Origin: Alphaproteobacteria bacterium
GTDB lineage: Bacteria; Pseudomonadota; Alphaproteobacteria; UBA9655
Direction: 5' to 3'
Length of the DNA: 58,614 nucleotides
Assembly (NCBI GenBank): GCA_019746105.1
Contig: JAIESK010000013.1
Coordinates: 1-58,614 of the forward strand
Shown here: positions 1 to 10,752 of the stretch, piece after piece
Position numbering within the stretch: position 1 is the first letter of the stretch
Layout of the letters: every line of letters begins with the position of its first letter
Translations under genes and position numbers: made by a program
Notes under the pieces: generated by a model
What the model saw: the letters and a program-made list of their open reading frames with translations, nothing else
The model's database searches: none
Told to the model about the DNA's origin: nothing

Positions 1-5
1 CCGTT

Positions 6-575
6 ATGGCGTTTGATGTGGATCTCGCTCAAGAGCTGATCGCCCGCGATCGAGAAGTTAATCTTCTTGAGACCAAGGTTGATGAACTGGCCGTTCGCAT
101 TCTAGCTCTTCGTCAACCGGTAGCCTATGACTTACGAACTGTTGTGGCTTCCCTTAAAATTTCAAACCAAGTGGAAAGAATTGCTGATTATGCGGTAAAC
201 ATTGCTAAGTTTACTTTAGCGTTAAAAGATATGCCCTCCTTTCCCGAAATTAAAGAGCTCCCGATCCTTATCAAAATGCCAGAGCAAATGTTTGAATCGG
301 CGCTAGTTGCTTTTGAAACCTCTGATCTTAACCTTGCCCTTACAGTCTGGCATATGGATCAGGAAGTCGATGTGTATTATAAAGCTTACCTTCAAAAAAT
401 TTTTGAAGCTATGATTAACGATCCGAAAAATGTGGGCGCTTATACTCAGCTGTTGTTCGCTGCAAAAAACATTGAACGCATTGGAGATCAATCCCAAAAT
501 ATTGCGGAAGCGGTGTATACCATGATCACAGGAAAACCCTTTCAAGAAAGTGATATAGTAAAAAATGTCTCTTAA
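6..575 (+). CDS. phoU: Phosphate transport system regulatory protein PhoU (N-terminus probably outside or at window edge)
   Basis: PhoU-like helical repeats (LRQPVAYDLRTVVASLKISNQVERIADYAVNIAK ... AKNIERIGDQSQNIAEAVYTMITG). Confidence 0.9.
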   Translation: MAFDVDLAQELIARDREVNLLETKVDELAVRILALRQPVAYDLRTVVASLKISNQVERIADYAVNIAKFTLALKDMPSFPEIKELPILIKMPEQMFESALVAFETSDLNLALTVWHMDQEVDVYYKAYLQKIFEAMINDPKNVGAYTQLLFAAKNIERIGDQSQNIAEAVYTMITGKPFQESDIVKNVS

Positions 576-1824
576 ATCTGAATTTTTAAAAACCATAGAA
601 GACCGCGGCTTTATCCACCAATCCACGGATTTAAGTGCCCTTGATACCCTCATGGCCAAAGAATCTATCACGACCTACATTGGTTTTGATGCCACAGCCC
701 GCAGCTTTCATGTGGGGAGTCTTATTCAAGTTATGGTTTTATATTGGCTTCAACAGACTGGTCACCGCCCGCTCGTTCTGATGGGTGGAGGCACAACAAA
801 GATTGGAGATCCCTCAGGAAAAGATGAGTCACGAAAACTTATTGATGATCAAGAGATTCAAAAGAACATTGAAAGTCTCTCAACCATCTTCAAGCGGACC
901 CTTTCCTTTGGATCCGGCCCGAAGGATGCCATTCTCTTAAATAATGCCGATTGGATTGATTCTTTAAATTACCCTTCCTTCCTAAGGGATTTTGGAGTCC
1001 ATTTTACGGTCAATCGCATGCTCACCTTTGAAAGCGTGCGCCAGCGCCTTGATCGTGAGCATCCCATGACTTTCCTTGAATTTAATTACATGATCCTTCA
1101 AGCCTATGATTTTCTGGAACTCAACAAAAAATACAATTGCCTCCTTGAAATTGGAGGTTCCGACCAATGGGGCAATATTATCAATGGCGTTGAGCTGGTA
1201 AGAAAAGTTTCCCACAAAACGGTTTATGGTTTAACGACGCCTCTCATAACTACCTCTAGTGGCAGCAAGATGGGAAAAACGGCCAGCGGCGCCGTGTGGC
1301 TCAATGCAGACCTTCTCTCCCCTTATGATTACTGGCAGTTTTGGCGCAACACGGAAGATGCGGATGTGGGGCGTTTCTTGCGCTTTTTCACCCTCCTCCC
1401 TCTTGATGAAATCAAGCGCCTTGAAAAGCTCGAGGGTGCAGAAATCAATGAGGCCAAGAAAATTTTGGCCGATCACGCCACGGCTTTTGTTCATGGAGAA
1501 TCGGCTGTCAAAGAAGCCCGGGCAACGGCTCAAAAACTTTTTGAAACGGCCAATGCGTCCCTTGATGACACCTCCCTTCCTACCTTGATTTTATCGGAAG
1601 AAGAATTAAAGGCCGGCGTTCCCATTCTTGATCTTTTCTGCCGCCTTAATCTAACCGCCTCAAAGGGAGAAGCTCGCCGCTTGATTGAAGGCGGTGGAGG
1701 ACGCCTGAATGATGCTTCCATTTCCGATGAGCTCTTTGTTCTAAAAGAGACTGCCTTTGAAAAGGAATCGGTTCTAAAGCTCTCCGCTGGCAAAAAGAGA
1801 CATGGCCTTTTAAAGAGGAAATAA
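565..1824 (+). CDS. tyrS: Tyrosyl-tRNA synthetase
   Basis: TyrRS motifs: YIGFDATARSFHVGSL, GGSDQWGNI, KMGKT; overlaps the phoU end by 11 nt. Confidence 0.96.
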   Translation: MSLKSEFLKTIEDRGFIHQSTDLSALDTLMAKESITTYIGFDATARSFHVGSLIQVMVLYWLQQTGHRPLVLMGGGTTKIGDPSGKDESRKLIDDQEIQKNIESLSTIFKRTLSFGSGPKDAILLNNADWIDSLNYPSFLRDFGVHFTVNRMLTFESVRQRLDREHPMTFLEFNYMILQAYDFLELNKKYNCLLEIGGSDQWGNIINGVELVRKVSHKTVYGLTTPLITTSSGSKMGKTASGAVWLNADLLSPYDYWQFWRNTEDADVGRFLRFFTLLPLDEIKRLEKLEGAEINEAKKILADHATAFVHGESAVKEARATAQKLFETANASLDDTSLPTLILSEEELKAGVPILDLFCRLNLTASKGEARRLIEGGGGRLNDASISDELFVLKETAFEKESVLKLSAGKKRHGLLKRK

Positions 1825-1835
1825 AAAAACTTCCC

Positions 1836-2222
1836 CTAGCGAATTAACCTAATATCAAGCTCAGGATGTATATCTTTCCATACCTTATCAGCTGTATAGA
1901 TTTTTGCTTTGTATTTTATTCCTAAAGCCAAGCAAGCTCGATCTCCTAAAGAGAGTCCTTTATGTTTTACTTTAGGATAGAGATCAGCAGCCTTTTTCGC
2001 TTGATCCATATCAAAATCCACAATTTCATTAATCAGGAAAGAGATAGATTCTATTCCTTCCTCGGGAAGGATATTCACCTTTTGTAAGGCTGTAAGGGTC
2101 TCAGTAACGTTTACAGTCGACATGACTGAATTTTTTAAAAGTGGCTTGATAACGTCAGAACCAGGCTCTTCTTGTATAAGTGCCAAAAGAGCCGAGGCAT
2201 CAAGAATAGCTTTTTCACTCAT
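1836..2222 (-). CDS. PIN-domain toxin, VapC-like
   Basis: PIN signature ILDASALLALIQEEPG and GLSLGDRACLALG; paired with an AbrB-like gene. Confidence 0.85.
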   Translation of the reverse strand: MSEKAILDASALLALIQEEPGSDVIKPLLKNSVMSTVNVTETLTALQKVNILPEEGIESISFLINEIVDFDMDQAKKAADLYPKVKHKGLSLGDRACLALGIKYKAKIYTADKVWKDIHPELDIRLIR

Positions 2223-2463
2223 CCGCGGCCTCGTTGTGACGCGTTGCTAAAAGTTCATTAACAAGAGAGACTTTACCTTTATTACGTGCTTTCACTTTTT
2301 GTTGTAGTTGGTGCAAAGCTTGCTCAACTGTTGTAATACACAATCCCTCATCCTTCACATAAAGGACAATTTCATCTCCCACTGAAAAGTGCATCCTTTC
2401 ACGAATAGAAAAAGGGATGATAACCCGTCCACCAGCGCCGATTTTTGCACGTACTCCTAACAT
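2215..2463 (-). CDS. SpoVT/AbrB-type antitoxin, VapB-like
   Basis: GAGGRVIIPFSIRERMHFSVGDEIVLYV swapped-hairpin motif; 8-nt overlap with the PIN gene. Confidence 0.85.
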   Translation of the reverse strand: MLGVRAKIGAGGRVIIPFSIRERMHFSVGDEIVLYVKDEGLCITTVEQALHQLQQKVKARNKGKVSLVNELLATRHNEAADE

Positions 2464-2608
2464 TTGCCATCCTCCATAATATTAGACACATACATGCATA
2501 ATATACCATTATTAGTTATAAATGTCAAAATTTTTTGGAAATGACAACGAAATTCCCCGTGGCAAGCCGACGGGGTATTGAGCTCTTAAGAAACTTCGAG
2601 AACTCTAA

Positions 2609-3385
2609 CTAGTTAAAAATGTACTTAGCCGTTAAAGCAAATTTATTATATTGCGGTTTAATAGAAATCGAATTGCCATCTCTTTGTATCATCTTTTTAC
2701 TCCCTGCAGCTGTTCCTGTATATTCAAGACCAAGGGAAATATTCCTTACCATAAGAAGATCTATTCCAGCTCCCCAAAGAAAAGCATTAAATCTTTTATT
2801 TTTTGATCCTTTAACTAAAATAACTTGCCCAACACTTGGCGTAAAGCTTGCGGTACCCTTAACGTCCCATTGAGAGTTATCCCACCCTAGCTTTATAAAT
2901 GGAAGCGCGTTACCAAGAACCCAACCTAATTTTGCAGCAAGTTGAAGTGAATTTTCTAGACGCGTTTTATAAGAAGCATTGGTCGTAACGAATCCATTTA
3001 CGTTAGGACCGACTGCCGATGTTGTTGATGTTGCTTTGCCTGACGCACTTGACCCTACCCAATTGGCTGTAAAGTCAAGCCCTGCTGCCAGACCACCAAA
3101 CCGATGGAGATAGCCAACACTAAGGCCACCATCAACTCCTCTTACATTATCACGACTACTTGCCCGCGCAACCTGATGAGCAGTAGTGGCCCCAACCAGG
3201 GTCGATACATCTCTTTTAGCTGTAGTTGTCACTCCCCCCGTGCCAAATCCTATATTAGCCCCCAAATTAAAGCCTTCAAAAGCTTTTGGGCACTGACAAC
3301 AAACAGGTGTTGCCTCCTTTTGAGCAACTGCGCTGCCCCATATTATTGGCATTATAGCGACTGAAAGTAAAAAAAAGTTTTTCAT
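2609..3385 (-). CDS. Outer-membrane beta-barrel protein
   Basis: Signal peptide, glycine/aromatic barrel pattern, C-terminal FALTAKYIFN; similar to the ORF at 29490-30200. Confidence 0.8.
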   Translation of the reverse strand: MKNFFLLSVAIMPIIWGSAVAQKEATPVCCQCPKAFEGFNLGANIGFGTGGVTTTAKRDVSTLVGATTAHQVARASSRDNVRGVDGGLSVGYLHRFGGLAAGLDFTANWVGSSASGKATSTTSAVGPNVNGFVTTNASYKTRLENSLQLAAKLGWVLGNALPFIKLGWDNSQWDVKGTASFTPSVGQVILVKGSKNKRFNAFLWGAGIDLLMVRNISLGLEYTGTAAGSKKMIQRDGNSISIKPQYNKFALTAKYIFN

Positions 3386-3528
3386 TTTTGCCTCTTTTTT
3401 AAATGTTTCTTAAATTTTATTTAAGCTAGGCTATAGCTAATACTGTTAATAAGTCGTACTAAAAACTTCACTATTTATGAAAAAAATTTCCAGAGAGTTG
3501 CAAAAGAAACACAGCTTTACCTAAATAT

Positions 3529-5586
3529 TCAATCTAGTTGAGAGGGCCTCTCCCACCGGCGAATGGCCCTTCCCGTCCAGGGACGCACACCTTGACTTTC
3601 ACGTACTTTTTCAATACGCAGAGATTTTTCTGTAAGCCAGAGCCCATAACCTCCCGCCTTCCAAATATCATACCAATCTATTACAAGGCGCGCTTCAGGA
3701 CAGGCCCGCTCGCTGGGCTCTAAACGAATTAAAAGGGCATCCTTAACGCAAGGTTGCCTCTCCTTTTCAGAGGAAACAATTAGAGGGATGCCTTGAAGGG
3801 ATGCTTGGCAAAGGCCTTCGTCACAGGCCATGTGTTTGATCTCTTTAGCTGCCAAATATTTCTGCCAGGTTTCAGCCATAAATTTTCCCTTTCGGTTTGA
3901 GCTAACATAAAGGTTATTTCCTTTATATAGTCCCACAAGTTTTCCTTGCCCGTCGATAAGAACCTGGGGAAGATCTCCTTGAAAGCCTAAGATACATCCG
4001 AAAGTCAGAGGAATAATCCCCAAGCTTCGCCAGGGTTTCTGCCATAGGCAAAGCCAAAGACCGCCAAATATAGTCAGGATAAAAGCGAATAAAGGGGGAT
4101 GAGCTACCCAGATATGGCTTCCTGGCCAAGAGGAAACCGTCTCAGCAATGTGAATGAGAAGAGAGAGCGATTTTTCAAAAACCCATAAGGGGAAATCTCC
4201 CAAGCCCAAAGGCGTAAGAAGACATGTCAAAAGAGCTGAAGGCATAATCACAAGACTTGTCAGAGGAACTGCAACCAAATTTGCAAGAATGGCGTGAACA
4301 CTAAAGCGATGAAACAAATAGATAGTAAAGGGAAGGGTCGCAAGAGTGGCCAGAAGGGATGTAAAAATAAGACCGCCACAATAGGCGATTTTTTTGCGAA
4401 TTATCCAGCCCTGAACCATCCAACTACTGAGAGGATTTCTCCAGGTTTCATAGCCTGCAATCAGAGCTACAACGGCCGCAAAAGAAAGCTGAAAACTGGG
4501 CCCCAAGAAGGATTCAGGCATAAAGAGTAAAATAATAAATGCTGCCAGAGCAACCGTCCTCATCGAAAGGGCCGTTCGATCCAACAGAATGGCGCCCATA
4601 ACAACTGTAATCATAATAAAGGCCCGTTGGGCAGGGATCCCGAAGCCGGAGAGAGTCAAATATAAAAAGGTCATAAAAATAGTCGCAACGGCAGCCAACT
4701 TCTTACTATTAAAAGCAAGGCATAGGGGAGGAATCAGGGCAATGCCTCGCCGAAACACAGCAAAAACAACCCCTGCAATGATAGTCAGGTGCAGCCCCGA
4801 GATGGCCAGAATGTGGGCCAGGCCCGAATTAACAAAATCTTCCCTGACCTTTTCAGGAATGGCGGCTTTATCACCCGTAATTAAGGCCGCCGCAATAGCT
4901 CCTAAAGGAGGAGGCATCGTCTTAAGAAAATAACCCGTAATTTCCTCCCGTTTTTTCGCAAGTCGACTCTGCCATCCGGAAGTTTCCTTTAGCACTTCAG
5001 GCGGCGAAAGAGCAAAGCCTGTTGCCCCAAGACCATTAAAATAAGCTTGTCTACGGAAATCAAATCCTTGAGGAAGTCCTGGATCAGCAATAGGCATCAG
5101 CTTGGCTCTCAGACGAATGATTTGCCCAGGCCATATGCGTTCTCTCTTTCCTTTAAGACTCAATCGCACTTTTTGAGGAAGCTTTTCAGCTGTCTCTGCT
5201 TTCAAATTTGTTAATAGAATGCGCTGATAAAGGTTCCCGCTTTTGGTCGGTTTTAATTCAACTTGCACCACCTCCCCTTCAAAAATCAGTGGAGGCAAAG
5301 AATAATGGAGCATCTCCGTCCCTAAAAGATGGGTGCGAAACAAAGCCACCGAAAAGCCAAAAGTTATGAACCCCATCGCCAAAAAAAGGATTTTAAAAAA
5401 CTGAAGGCGAACAAAAATGAGGGACAGAAGAAAAATGGTGACACCCCCATAGCCCCACCCGAGGGAGGGTTCTTCATAAAGAGAGAAATAAATGGAAATC
5501 CCACAGCCAAAGAAAACAGGAACCCAAAGTGGCCATCGGTGCAAATCTCCGTAAAATGAGGAAGAAATAAATTTTTTTATGTTCAT
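3529..5586 (-). CDS. comEC: ComEC/Rec2 family DNA uptake channel protein
   Basis: Competence-domain motif GLAHILAISGLHLTIIAG, multiple TM segments, N-terminal DUF4131-like region. Confidence 0.9.
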   Translation of the reverse strand: MNIKKFISSSFYGDLHRWPLWVPVFFGCGISIYFSLYEEPSLGWGYGGVTIFLLSLIFVRLQFFKILFLAMGFITFGFSVALFRTHLLGTEMLHYSLPPLIFEGEVVQVELKPTKSGNLYQRILLTNLKAETAEKLPQKVRLSLKGKRERIWPGQIIRLRAKLMPIADPGLPQGFDFRRQAYFNGLGATGFALSPPEVLKETSGWQSRLAKKREEITGYFLKTMPPPLGAIAAALITGDKAAIPEKVREDFVNSGLAHILAISGLHLTIIAGVVFAVFRRGIALIPPLCLAFNSKKLAAVATIFMTFLYLTLSGFGIPAQRAFIMITVVMGAILLDRTALSMRTVALAAFIILLFMPESFLGPSFQLSFAAVVALIAGYETWRNPLSSWMVQGWIIRKKIAYCGGLIFTSLLATLATLPFTIYLFHRFSVHAILANLVAVPLTSLVIMPSALLTCLLTPLGLGDFPLWVFEKSLSLLIHIAETVSSWPGSHIWVAHPPLFAFILTIFGGLWLCLWQKPWRSLGIIPLTFGCILGFQGDLPQVLIDGQGKLVGLYKGNNLYVSSNRKGKFMAETWQKYLAAKEIKHMACDEGLCQASLQGIPLIVSSEKERQPCVKDALLIRLEPSERACPEARLVIDWYDIWKAGGYGLWLTEKSLRIEKVRESQGVRPWTGRAIRRWERPSQLD

Positions 5587-5720
5587 TTAAGATGAATTTA
5601 TTTTTTCTTTTTATCAAAAAACATTATTTGATTTTTTTCAAGTGGAATATGCAATTTTCCTTATCAAGACTAGAGAAATAAGGTACAAGGAAGAAGCACT
5701 TATACACTCAAGGGAAACTT

Positions 5721-7130
5721 ATGTCAGTCATTGTTCGTTTTGCACCATCACCCACAGGCTACTTGCACATTGGAAGTGCACGGACAGCTCTATTCAACTG
5801 GCTTTTTGCCCGTCATCATAAAGGGAAAATGCTCCTTCGCGTGGAAGACACAGACCGGGCCCGTTCAACCCAAGAGGCTGTAGATGCTATTTACAAGGGT
5901 CTTGAATGGTTAGGGATTGATTGGGATGAAACTCCAGTTCATCAATTCGATCGGATAGAGCGTCATGTTGAAGTAGCTCAAGAACTCTTAAAAAAAGGTC
6001 TGGCTTATCCCTGTTACTGTACCTCAGAAGAGCTAGACGCCATGAGAGAAAATGCCCGTGCAAAAAATTTACCCCCCCGCTATGATGGAAGGTGGAGGGA
6101 TAGAACTCCTGAAGAAGCCCCTCCTGGTGTTAAACCTGTTATTCGTTTTAAAGCACCTCAAGACGGAAACACGGTCATTCATGATCTTGTCCAAGGGGAA
6201 GTCCATGTCTCCAACACCCAATTGGATGATCTCATCATTTTAAGAGCTGATGGTACCCCAACCTATAACCTTTCTGTAGTTGTAGATGACCACGATATGG
6301 GAGTTACCCATGTCATCCGTGGAGATGATCATCTTACCAATACATTTCGTCAATTTCAAATTTACAAAGCCATGGACTGGAAAATTCCCCATTTTGCGCA
6401 CATCCCTCTGATTCATGGAGAGGATGGAGCCAAGCTTTCAAAACGCCATGGTGCCCTGGGTGTTGAAGCTTATCGAGACATGGGATACCTCCCAGAAGCT
6501 CTTCGTAATTACCTTCTCCGTTTAGGATGGAGCCATGGGGATGAAGAAATTATTTCAACTGAGCAAGCCATTGAATGGTTTGACTTGGATCACGTAGGGA
6601 AATCACCCGCACGCTTTGATTTTGTCAAATTAGCGAACCTCAATGGTCATTACATTCGCGAAACAAGTAATGACAGCTTGGCAAATCTTCTTATCCCCTT
6701 TATGGAGGCGAAAGGGATTACTCTCAATACGGAAGCTCTCGACCTCTTAAAACGCGGCATGCCCGGATTAAAGCAAAGAGCCAAGACATTGGAAGAGTTA
6801 GCAGGAAATGCTCTCTTTTACATCGCTCCCTTTTCCCTAGAGGAAGGAGCTCAAAAGCTTCTAGAAGCAGAGGGGCAAGAAATTTTACAATTAATGGAAG
6901 GTTATCTCGCTTCTCTTCCCGAAATTCAATGGACGGAAAAAGGCCTTGAGGATTATGCGCGAGAAATCGCAGAAGAAAAGGATTTAAAACTAGGGAAAGT
7001 TGCCCAACCTTTGCGCGCTGCTCTTACAGGAAAAACGGTGTCTCCAAGTGTTTTTGAGATTCTTCATGTTCTCGGGAAAGACAAAAGTCTAGAACGTCTC
7101 AGAAAAAATATTTCTTCAAAGATAAATTGA
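5721..7130 (+). CDS. gltX: Glutamyl-tRNA synthetase (first copy)
   Basis: [33 protein letters not shown]. Confidence 0.95.
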   Translation: MSVIVRFAPSPTGYLHIGSARTALFNWLFARHHKGKMLLRVEDTDRARSTQEAVDAIYKGLEWLGIDWDETPVHQFDRIERHVEVAQELLKKGLAYPCYCTSEELDAMRENARAKNLPPRYDGRWRDRTPEEAPPGVKPVIRFKAPQDGNTVIHDLVQGEVHVSNTQLDDLIILRADGTPTYNLSVVVDDHDMGVTHVIRGDDHLTNTFRQFQIYKAMDWKIPHFAHIPLIHGEDGAKLSKRHGALGVEAYRDMGYLPEALRNYLLRLGWSHGDEEIISTEQAIEWFDLDHVGKSPARFDFVKLANLNGHYIRETSNDSLANLLIPFMEAKGITLNTEALDLLKRGMPGLKQRAKTLEELAGNALFYIAPFSLEEGAQKLLEAEGQEILQLMEGYLASLPEIQWTEKGLEDYAREIAEEKDLKLGKVAQPLRAALTGKTVSPSVFEILHVLGKDKSLERLRKNISSKIN

Positions 7131-8515
7131 TTCTTAATAAACGGGCAGGTACCATGGGAGAGAAAGGGAAGCTATATCAAATGACTGAACGTTTTTTAGA
7201 CGAAGATTATGAACTTGCCCACCTAGACGTGACACCTGGTCAACCAGGGGGCTCACGACACATTGATCTTCCTGTTCTTCATGGTACTTTGGGCCCTTCT
7301 GTTTTAGATATTCGTAAACTTTATTCAGAGACCGATTGCTTCACTTATGATCCTGGTTACACCTCAACTGCTAGTTGTGAATCTAAAATCACCTATATTG
7401 ATGGCGAGCAAGGAATTTTACTCCACCGTGGTTATCCCATTGAAGAACTCGCTGAAAAAAGCAATTTTCTTGAGGTCGCCTATCTTTTGATGGAGGGAGA
7501 CCTCCCCCAGAAAAAAGAATATGAAACCTTCGTTGAAAGTATAACACTTCACACAATGGTCCATGAACAATTGCGAAATTTCTATAGTGGTTTCCGTAGG
7601 GATGCCCATCCCATGGCCATCATGGTTGGCGTTGTGGGAGCTCTCTCTGCATTTTATTATGACAGCCTTGATATTCGTGATCCTAGGCAGCGCCTCATTG
7701 CCTCACATCGTCTCATTGCTAAAATGCCCACCATTGCCGCAATGGCTCATAAATATTCTATTGGTCAATCTTTCATGTATCCTCAAAACAATTTAGGGTA
7801 TGCTGAAAACCTAATTTATATGATGTTTGCAACGCCCGCAGCACCTTATAAAGTGAATCCCATCATTGCCAATGCTTTAGATAAAATTCTCATCCTTCAT
7901 GCAGATCATGAACAAAATGCTTCAACTTCCACAGTTCGCTTAGCAGGATCAACTGGAGCAAACCCTTTTGCTTGTGTCGCTGCTGGCATTGCTTGCCTAT
8001 GGGGACCTGCCCATGGAGGGGCTAATGAGGCTGTCATCAATATGCTTCAAAAGATCGGTTATAAGGAACGTATCCCTGAATTTATCAAGAGAGCAAAAGA
8101 CAAAGATGACCCTTTCCGTCTTATGGGGTTTGGCCATCGAGTTTATAAACAGTATGATCCAAGAGCGGCGGTTCTGAGAAACATTTGCCAAGAAGTCTTA
8201 GATGAGCTTGGAAATCACAATGAGCCCCTTTTGGACCTTGCAAAGACACTGGAACAAATTGCCCTTGAAGATCCTTATTTTATTGAAAAGAAGCTTTATC
8301 CCAATGTTGATTTTTATTCAGGCCTCATCCTTAAAGCCATTGGAATTCCCACCTCTATGTTTACTGTGCTCTTTGCAGTAGCTAGAACCGTGGGGTGGAT
8401 CGCTCAATGGATGGAAATGTTAGCTGATCCCTCTCAGAAAATAGGACGCCCTCGCCAGCTTTATACAGGTCACACTTTACGCCACTATTCTCCCATGTCC
8501 CAACGGAAAGACTAG
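7127..8515 (+). CDS. gltA: Citrate synthase; the listed start is TTG, ATG at 7154 or 7181 is more likely
   Basis: Motifs [42 protein letters not shown]. Confidence 0.95.
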   Translation: MILNKRAGTMGEKGKLYQMTERFLDEDYELAHLDVTPGQPGGSRHIDLPVLHGTLGPSVLDIRKLYSETDCFTYDPGYTSTASCESKITYIDGEQGILLHRGYPIEELAEKSNFLEVAYLLMEGDLPQKKEYETFVESITLHTMVHEQLRNFYSGFRRDAHPMAIMVGVVGALSAFYYDSLDIRDPRQRLIASHRLIAKMPTIAAMAHKYSIGQSFMYPQNNLGYAENLIYMMFATPAAPYKVNPIIANALDKILILHADHEQNASTSTVRLAGSTGANPFACVAAGIACLWGPAHGGANEAVINMLQKIGYKERIPEFIKRAKDKDDPFRLMGFGHRVYKQYDPRAAVLRNICQEVLDELGNHNEPLLDLAKTLEQIALEDPYFIEKKLYPNVDFYSGLILKAIGIPTSMFTVLFAVARTVGWIAQWMEMLADPSQKIGRPRQLYTGHTLRHYSPMSQRKD

Positions 8516-8683
8516 ATGCTCGTGCGCCCTCCAGAGAAAAAATCACCCGCAAAACTAAGGTTCACTCCTCATCTTCTCTGTAAAGTTGCTAATGATAATA
8601 CTCCACCCAAAGGGTCTAATTGGGGATGGTTTTTTTTAGGAATTGGTTTTTTAGTGCTTATGCTATCTTTTTTGTGGATTTAG
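8516..8683 (+). CDS. Small (55 aa) putative tail-anchored membrane protein, not in the ORF track
   Basis: ATG directly follows the gltA TAG; hand translation MLVRPPEKKSPAKLRFTPHLLCKVANDNTPPKGSNWGWFFLGIGFLVLMLSFLWI, with a C-terminal TM segment. Confidence 0.45.
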   Translation: MLVRPPEKKSPAKLRFTPHLLCKVANDNTPPKGSNWGWFFLGIGFLVLMLSFLWI

Positions 8684-9662
8684 GGGTTATTGATTCAACC
8701 AATTGGGCCGCCGATTCTAGAATCGCTTTCCCCAAAGGGGTAAATTGGCCATGGGTTTCAAATGTTTTTAACCCCTCACAGAAACACTCTTTATACTTTT
8801 CTAGAAACTCAACACAATAAGACCTTTCTTCCATAGGAATAACGTCATTAGCAAGCGCTTTATCTAAAGCATAACATACGCGAGATAAAACAAAGTTTGC
8901 ATGATAAATCCCTATAAGAGGTCTTTTTTCTTTTCTTAGGGGAGAAAAATGAATATCCGTAGGGTTTAAAAGGAGGGGATCCTTTGTGTTTACTAAAAAA
9001 AGATAATGGTGAGATTGCTCATGCACAAAACATTCAAACACATCCGTTACTTTTTCCCATTGATGAAAAAATGATTTATAAATCATTCCATAAAGATCCG
9101 TATTAGATCCTTGGTAAAGCCCTTTGGCTTTTAAAAAAAGCATTTCACCAATAAGCTGTTCAAATTCCTCATAAAAATCTGGGAACGCTTCCTTATAGAG
9201 GCTGAGCCCTCTTTGAAAAGCTACTTCCATAGCTTTAAATTCTGAAAAAGAAAGAGGGGAAAATTCAACCTCACGATTAACCTCTTGAGAACAAATTGTT
9301 TCTATAGAAGTCAAATAACGCGCATCCACCTCTGATAAATTTAAAAATTTGAGATTTTCAACATACATCTCCTCGGAATTGAGACAACCAACAACAGAAA
9401 TAACTTGTTTAATATCGTTTTTCTCTACTGCATTAAGTAACTCATAATGTAAAAAACTCAAAAAACCCGAAAGCTTATGATCAGGTTTTATATTCTTTAT
9501 TTTTTGCTGAACTTGAGTAAAAAGAGATGCTGGAATAACTTCACTACAAGCTTCTACCAGATACTGAATGCTTTCAAGAAGGGAAACGTTAAAATCCCTT
9601 CTTAAAGATGAAGCCCTTCCAGGAACGGGAAGAGCTTCCGATACCAATGATTCAAAAACCAC
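8658..9662 (-). CDS. HEXXH-motif putative peptide-modification protein (alpha-KG/HExxH peptide hydroxylase-like, TIGR04267-type)
   Basis: CFVHEQSHHYLFLVNTKDPLL ... FSPLRKEKRPLIGIYHANFVLSRV matches the family layout: HExxH, then sPxRxxxRPlxGixH. Confidence 0.65.
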   Translation of the reverse strand: MVFESLVSEALPVPGRASSLRRDFNVSLLESIQYLVEACSEVIPASLFTQVQQKIKNIKPDHKLSGFLSFLHYELLNAVEKNDIKQVISVVGCLNSEEMYVENLKFLNLSEVDARYLTSIETICSQEVNREVEFSPLSFSEFKAMEVAFQRGLSLYKEAFPDFYEEFEQLIGEMLFLKAKGLYQGSNTDLYGMIYKSFFHQWEKVTDVFECFVHEQSHHYLFLVNTKDPLLLNPTDIHFSPLRKEKRPLIGIYHANFVLSRVCYALDKALANDVIPMEERSYCVEFLEKYKECFCEGLKTFETHGQFTPLGKAILESAAQLVESITPKSTKKIA

Positions 9663-9676
9663 TTAAAACTCACTAG

Positions 9677-9745
9677 TTATACATAGGTTGCTTTTAAAGC
9701 TAGACTACTAGCATGAATGCGAGATTTATCGATAGCTTTAATCAT
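9677..9745 (-). CDS. 22-aa small ORF, candidate RiPP precursor peptide MIKAIDKSRIHASSLALKATYV
   Basis: Hand translation; AAGGAGAG Shine-Dalgarno just upstream of the ATG; stop lies 14 nt before the GTG start of the HEXXH gene; not in the ORF track. Confidence 0.5.
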   Translation of the reverse strand: MIKAIDKSRIHASSLALKATYV

Positions 9746-9882
9746 GGTTCTCTCCTTTTTTTATTTTATTTATCATCAAAGACCCGAAACATTTTTCATG
9801 GCCTTGTGGAAATATCAATAACACATTTTTTCAAAAAATTTAAGAAAAATTTTCATCATATTTTCAAAAAGTTAAAAAACTA

Positions 9883-10752
9883 TTAATTTGAAAGAATTTC
9901 AAAAAAACGTTTTTGAACTTTAGTAAGAACCACATCCGAACGAAAGACATAATAGAGATCTACGTCTGGTCCTCTTTCTTCAGGAAGAACTTTCTCAAGG
10001 TTAGACCCTTCTAAATATTCAAATTCCTCCACCATAGGAATAATTCCTAAGCCTTGGCATCCTGCTTCAAAGAGCAGTATACCTGAGTTAACACTTAAAT
10101 AACTCTCGCGCAAGCTATGGTCAGGTAAATTTCTTTTTAAGTGCCAATCAATATTTCCTAAATTCCCTTCATAATCAGAGTAAAAACTGATTATTTGATG
10201 ATTGGATAAATCATCAATTGTTTTGGGTTTCCCATTTTTCTCGATATAGTCCTTTGAGGCATAGAGTGATAAATGAATTGTTCTAAGCTTTTTTTGAGAA
10301 AGCCCTGAAGTATTTTGCTTATGTAAAACACCCACATCTGCTTTAGAAGATTCAAAGTCAATGTCCATGTTCGTTGTAATAATAGCGATACGTAAATCAG
10401 GAAATTCCTCACATAAAAGCTTAACCTTTCGAATAAGCCATACTCCTATAACACCAGTGGTCGTTAAAATCCGCAGACGCAGAGGCTGAGCTTTTGGAGC
10501 TAAAATTTCAGCAGCTCTATTTTCAAGGTTAGGGATTGTATTTTGGGCAACTTTAAAAAGCTCTTCACCTTTTTCAGTAAGTTCTATTCTCTTACGCTTT
10601 CGAATAAAAAGCTTCACATTATAAGTTTCTTCCAAATCAGTGAGGTGCTTACTTAAAGTGGTGTGATTCTTTTCTAAAACAGCGGCTGCTTTTAAAAGAG
10701 ACCCTTCTTTAATCACGTAATAAAATGATCTTAACTTTTCAATATCAATCAT
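9883..10752 (-). CDS. LysR-family transcriptional regulator
   Basis: N-terminal HTH MIDIEKLRSFYYVIKEGSLLKAAAVLEKNHTTLSKHLTDLE and a LysR-substrate-like C-terminal domain. Confidence 0.9.
   Translation of the reverse strand: MIDIEKLRSFYYVIKEGSLLKAAAVLEKNHTTLSKHLTDLEETYNVKLFIRKRKRIELTEKGEELFKVAQNTIPNLENRAAEILAPKAQPLRLRILTTTGVIGVWLIRKVKLLCEEFPDLRIAIITTNMDIDFESSKADVGVLHKQNTSGLSQKKLRTIHLSLYASKDYIEKNGKPKTIDDLSNHQIISFYSDYEGNLGNIDWHLKRNLPDHSLRESYLSVNSGILLFEAGCQGLGIIPMVEEFEYLEGSNLEKVLPEERGPDVDLYYVFRSDVVLTKVQKRFFEILSN

Noticed and set aside
1231-1793. Several overlapping ORFs inside tyrS on both strands
   Set aside because: Shadow ORFs inside a well-supported gene.
2555-2575. CCCCGTGGCAAGCCGACGGGG hairpin between the VapB-like gene and the OMP gene
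   Set aside because: Could be a terminator or REP-like repeat, but it lacks a clear T-run and no second copy was identified in the window.
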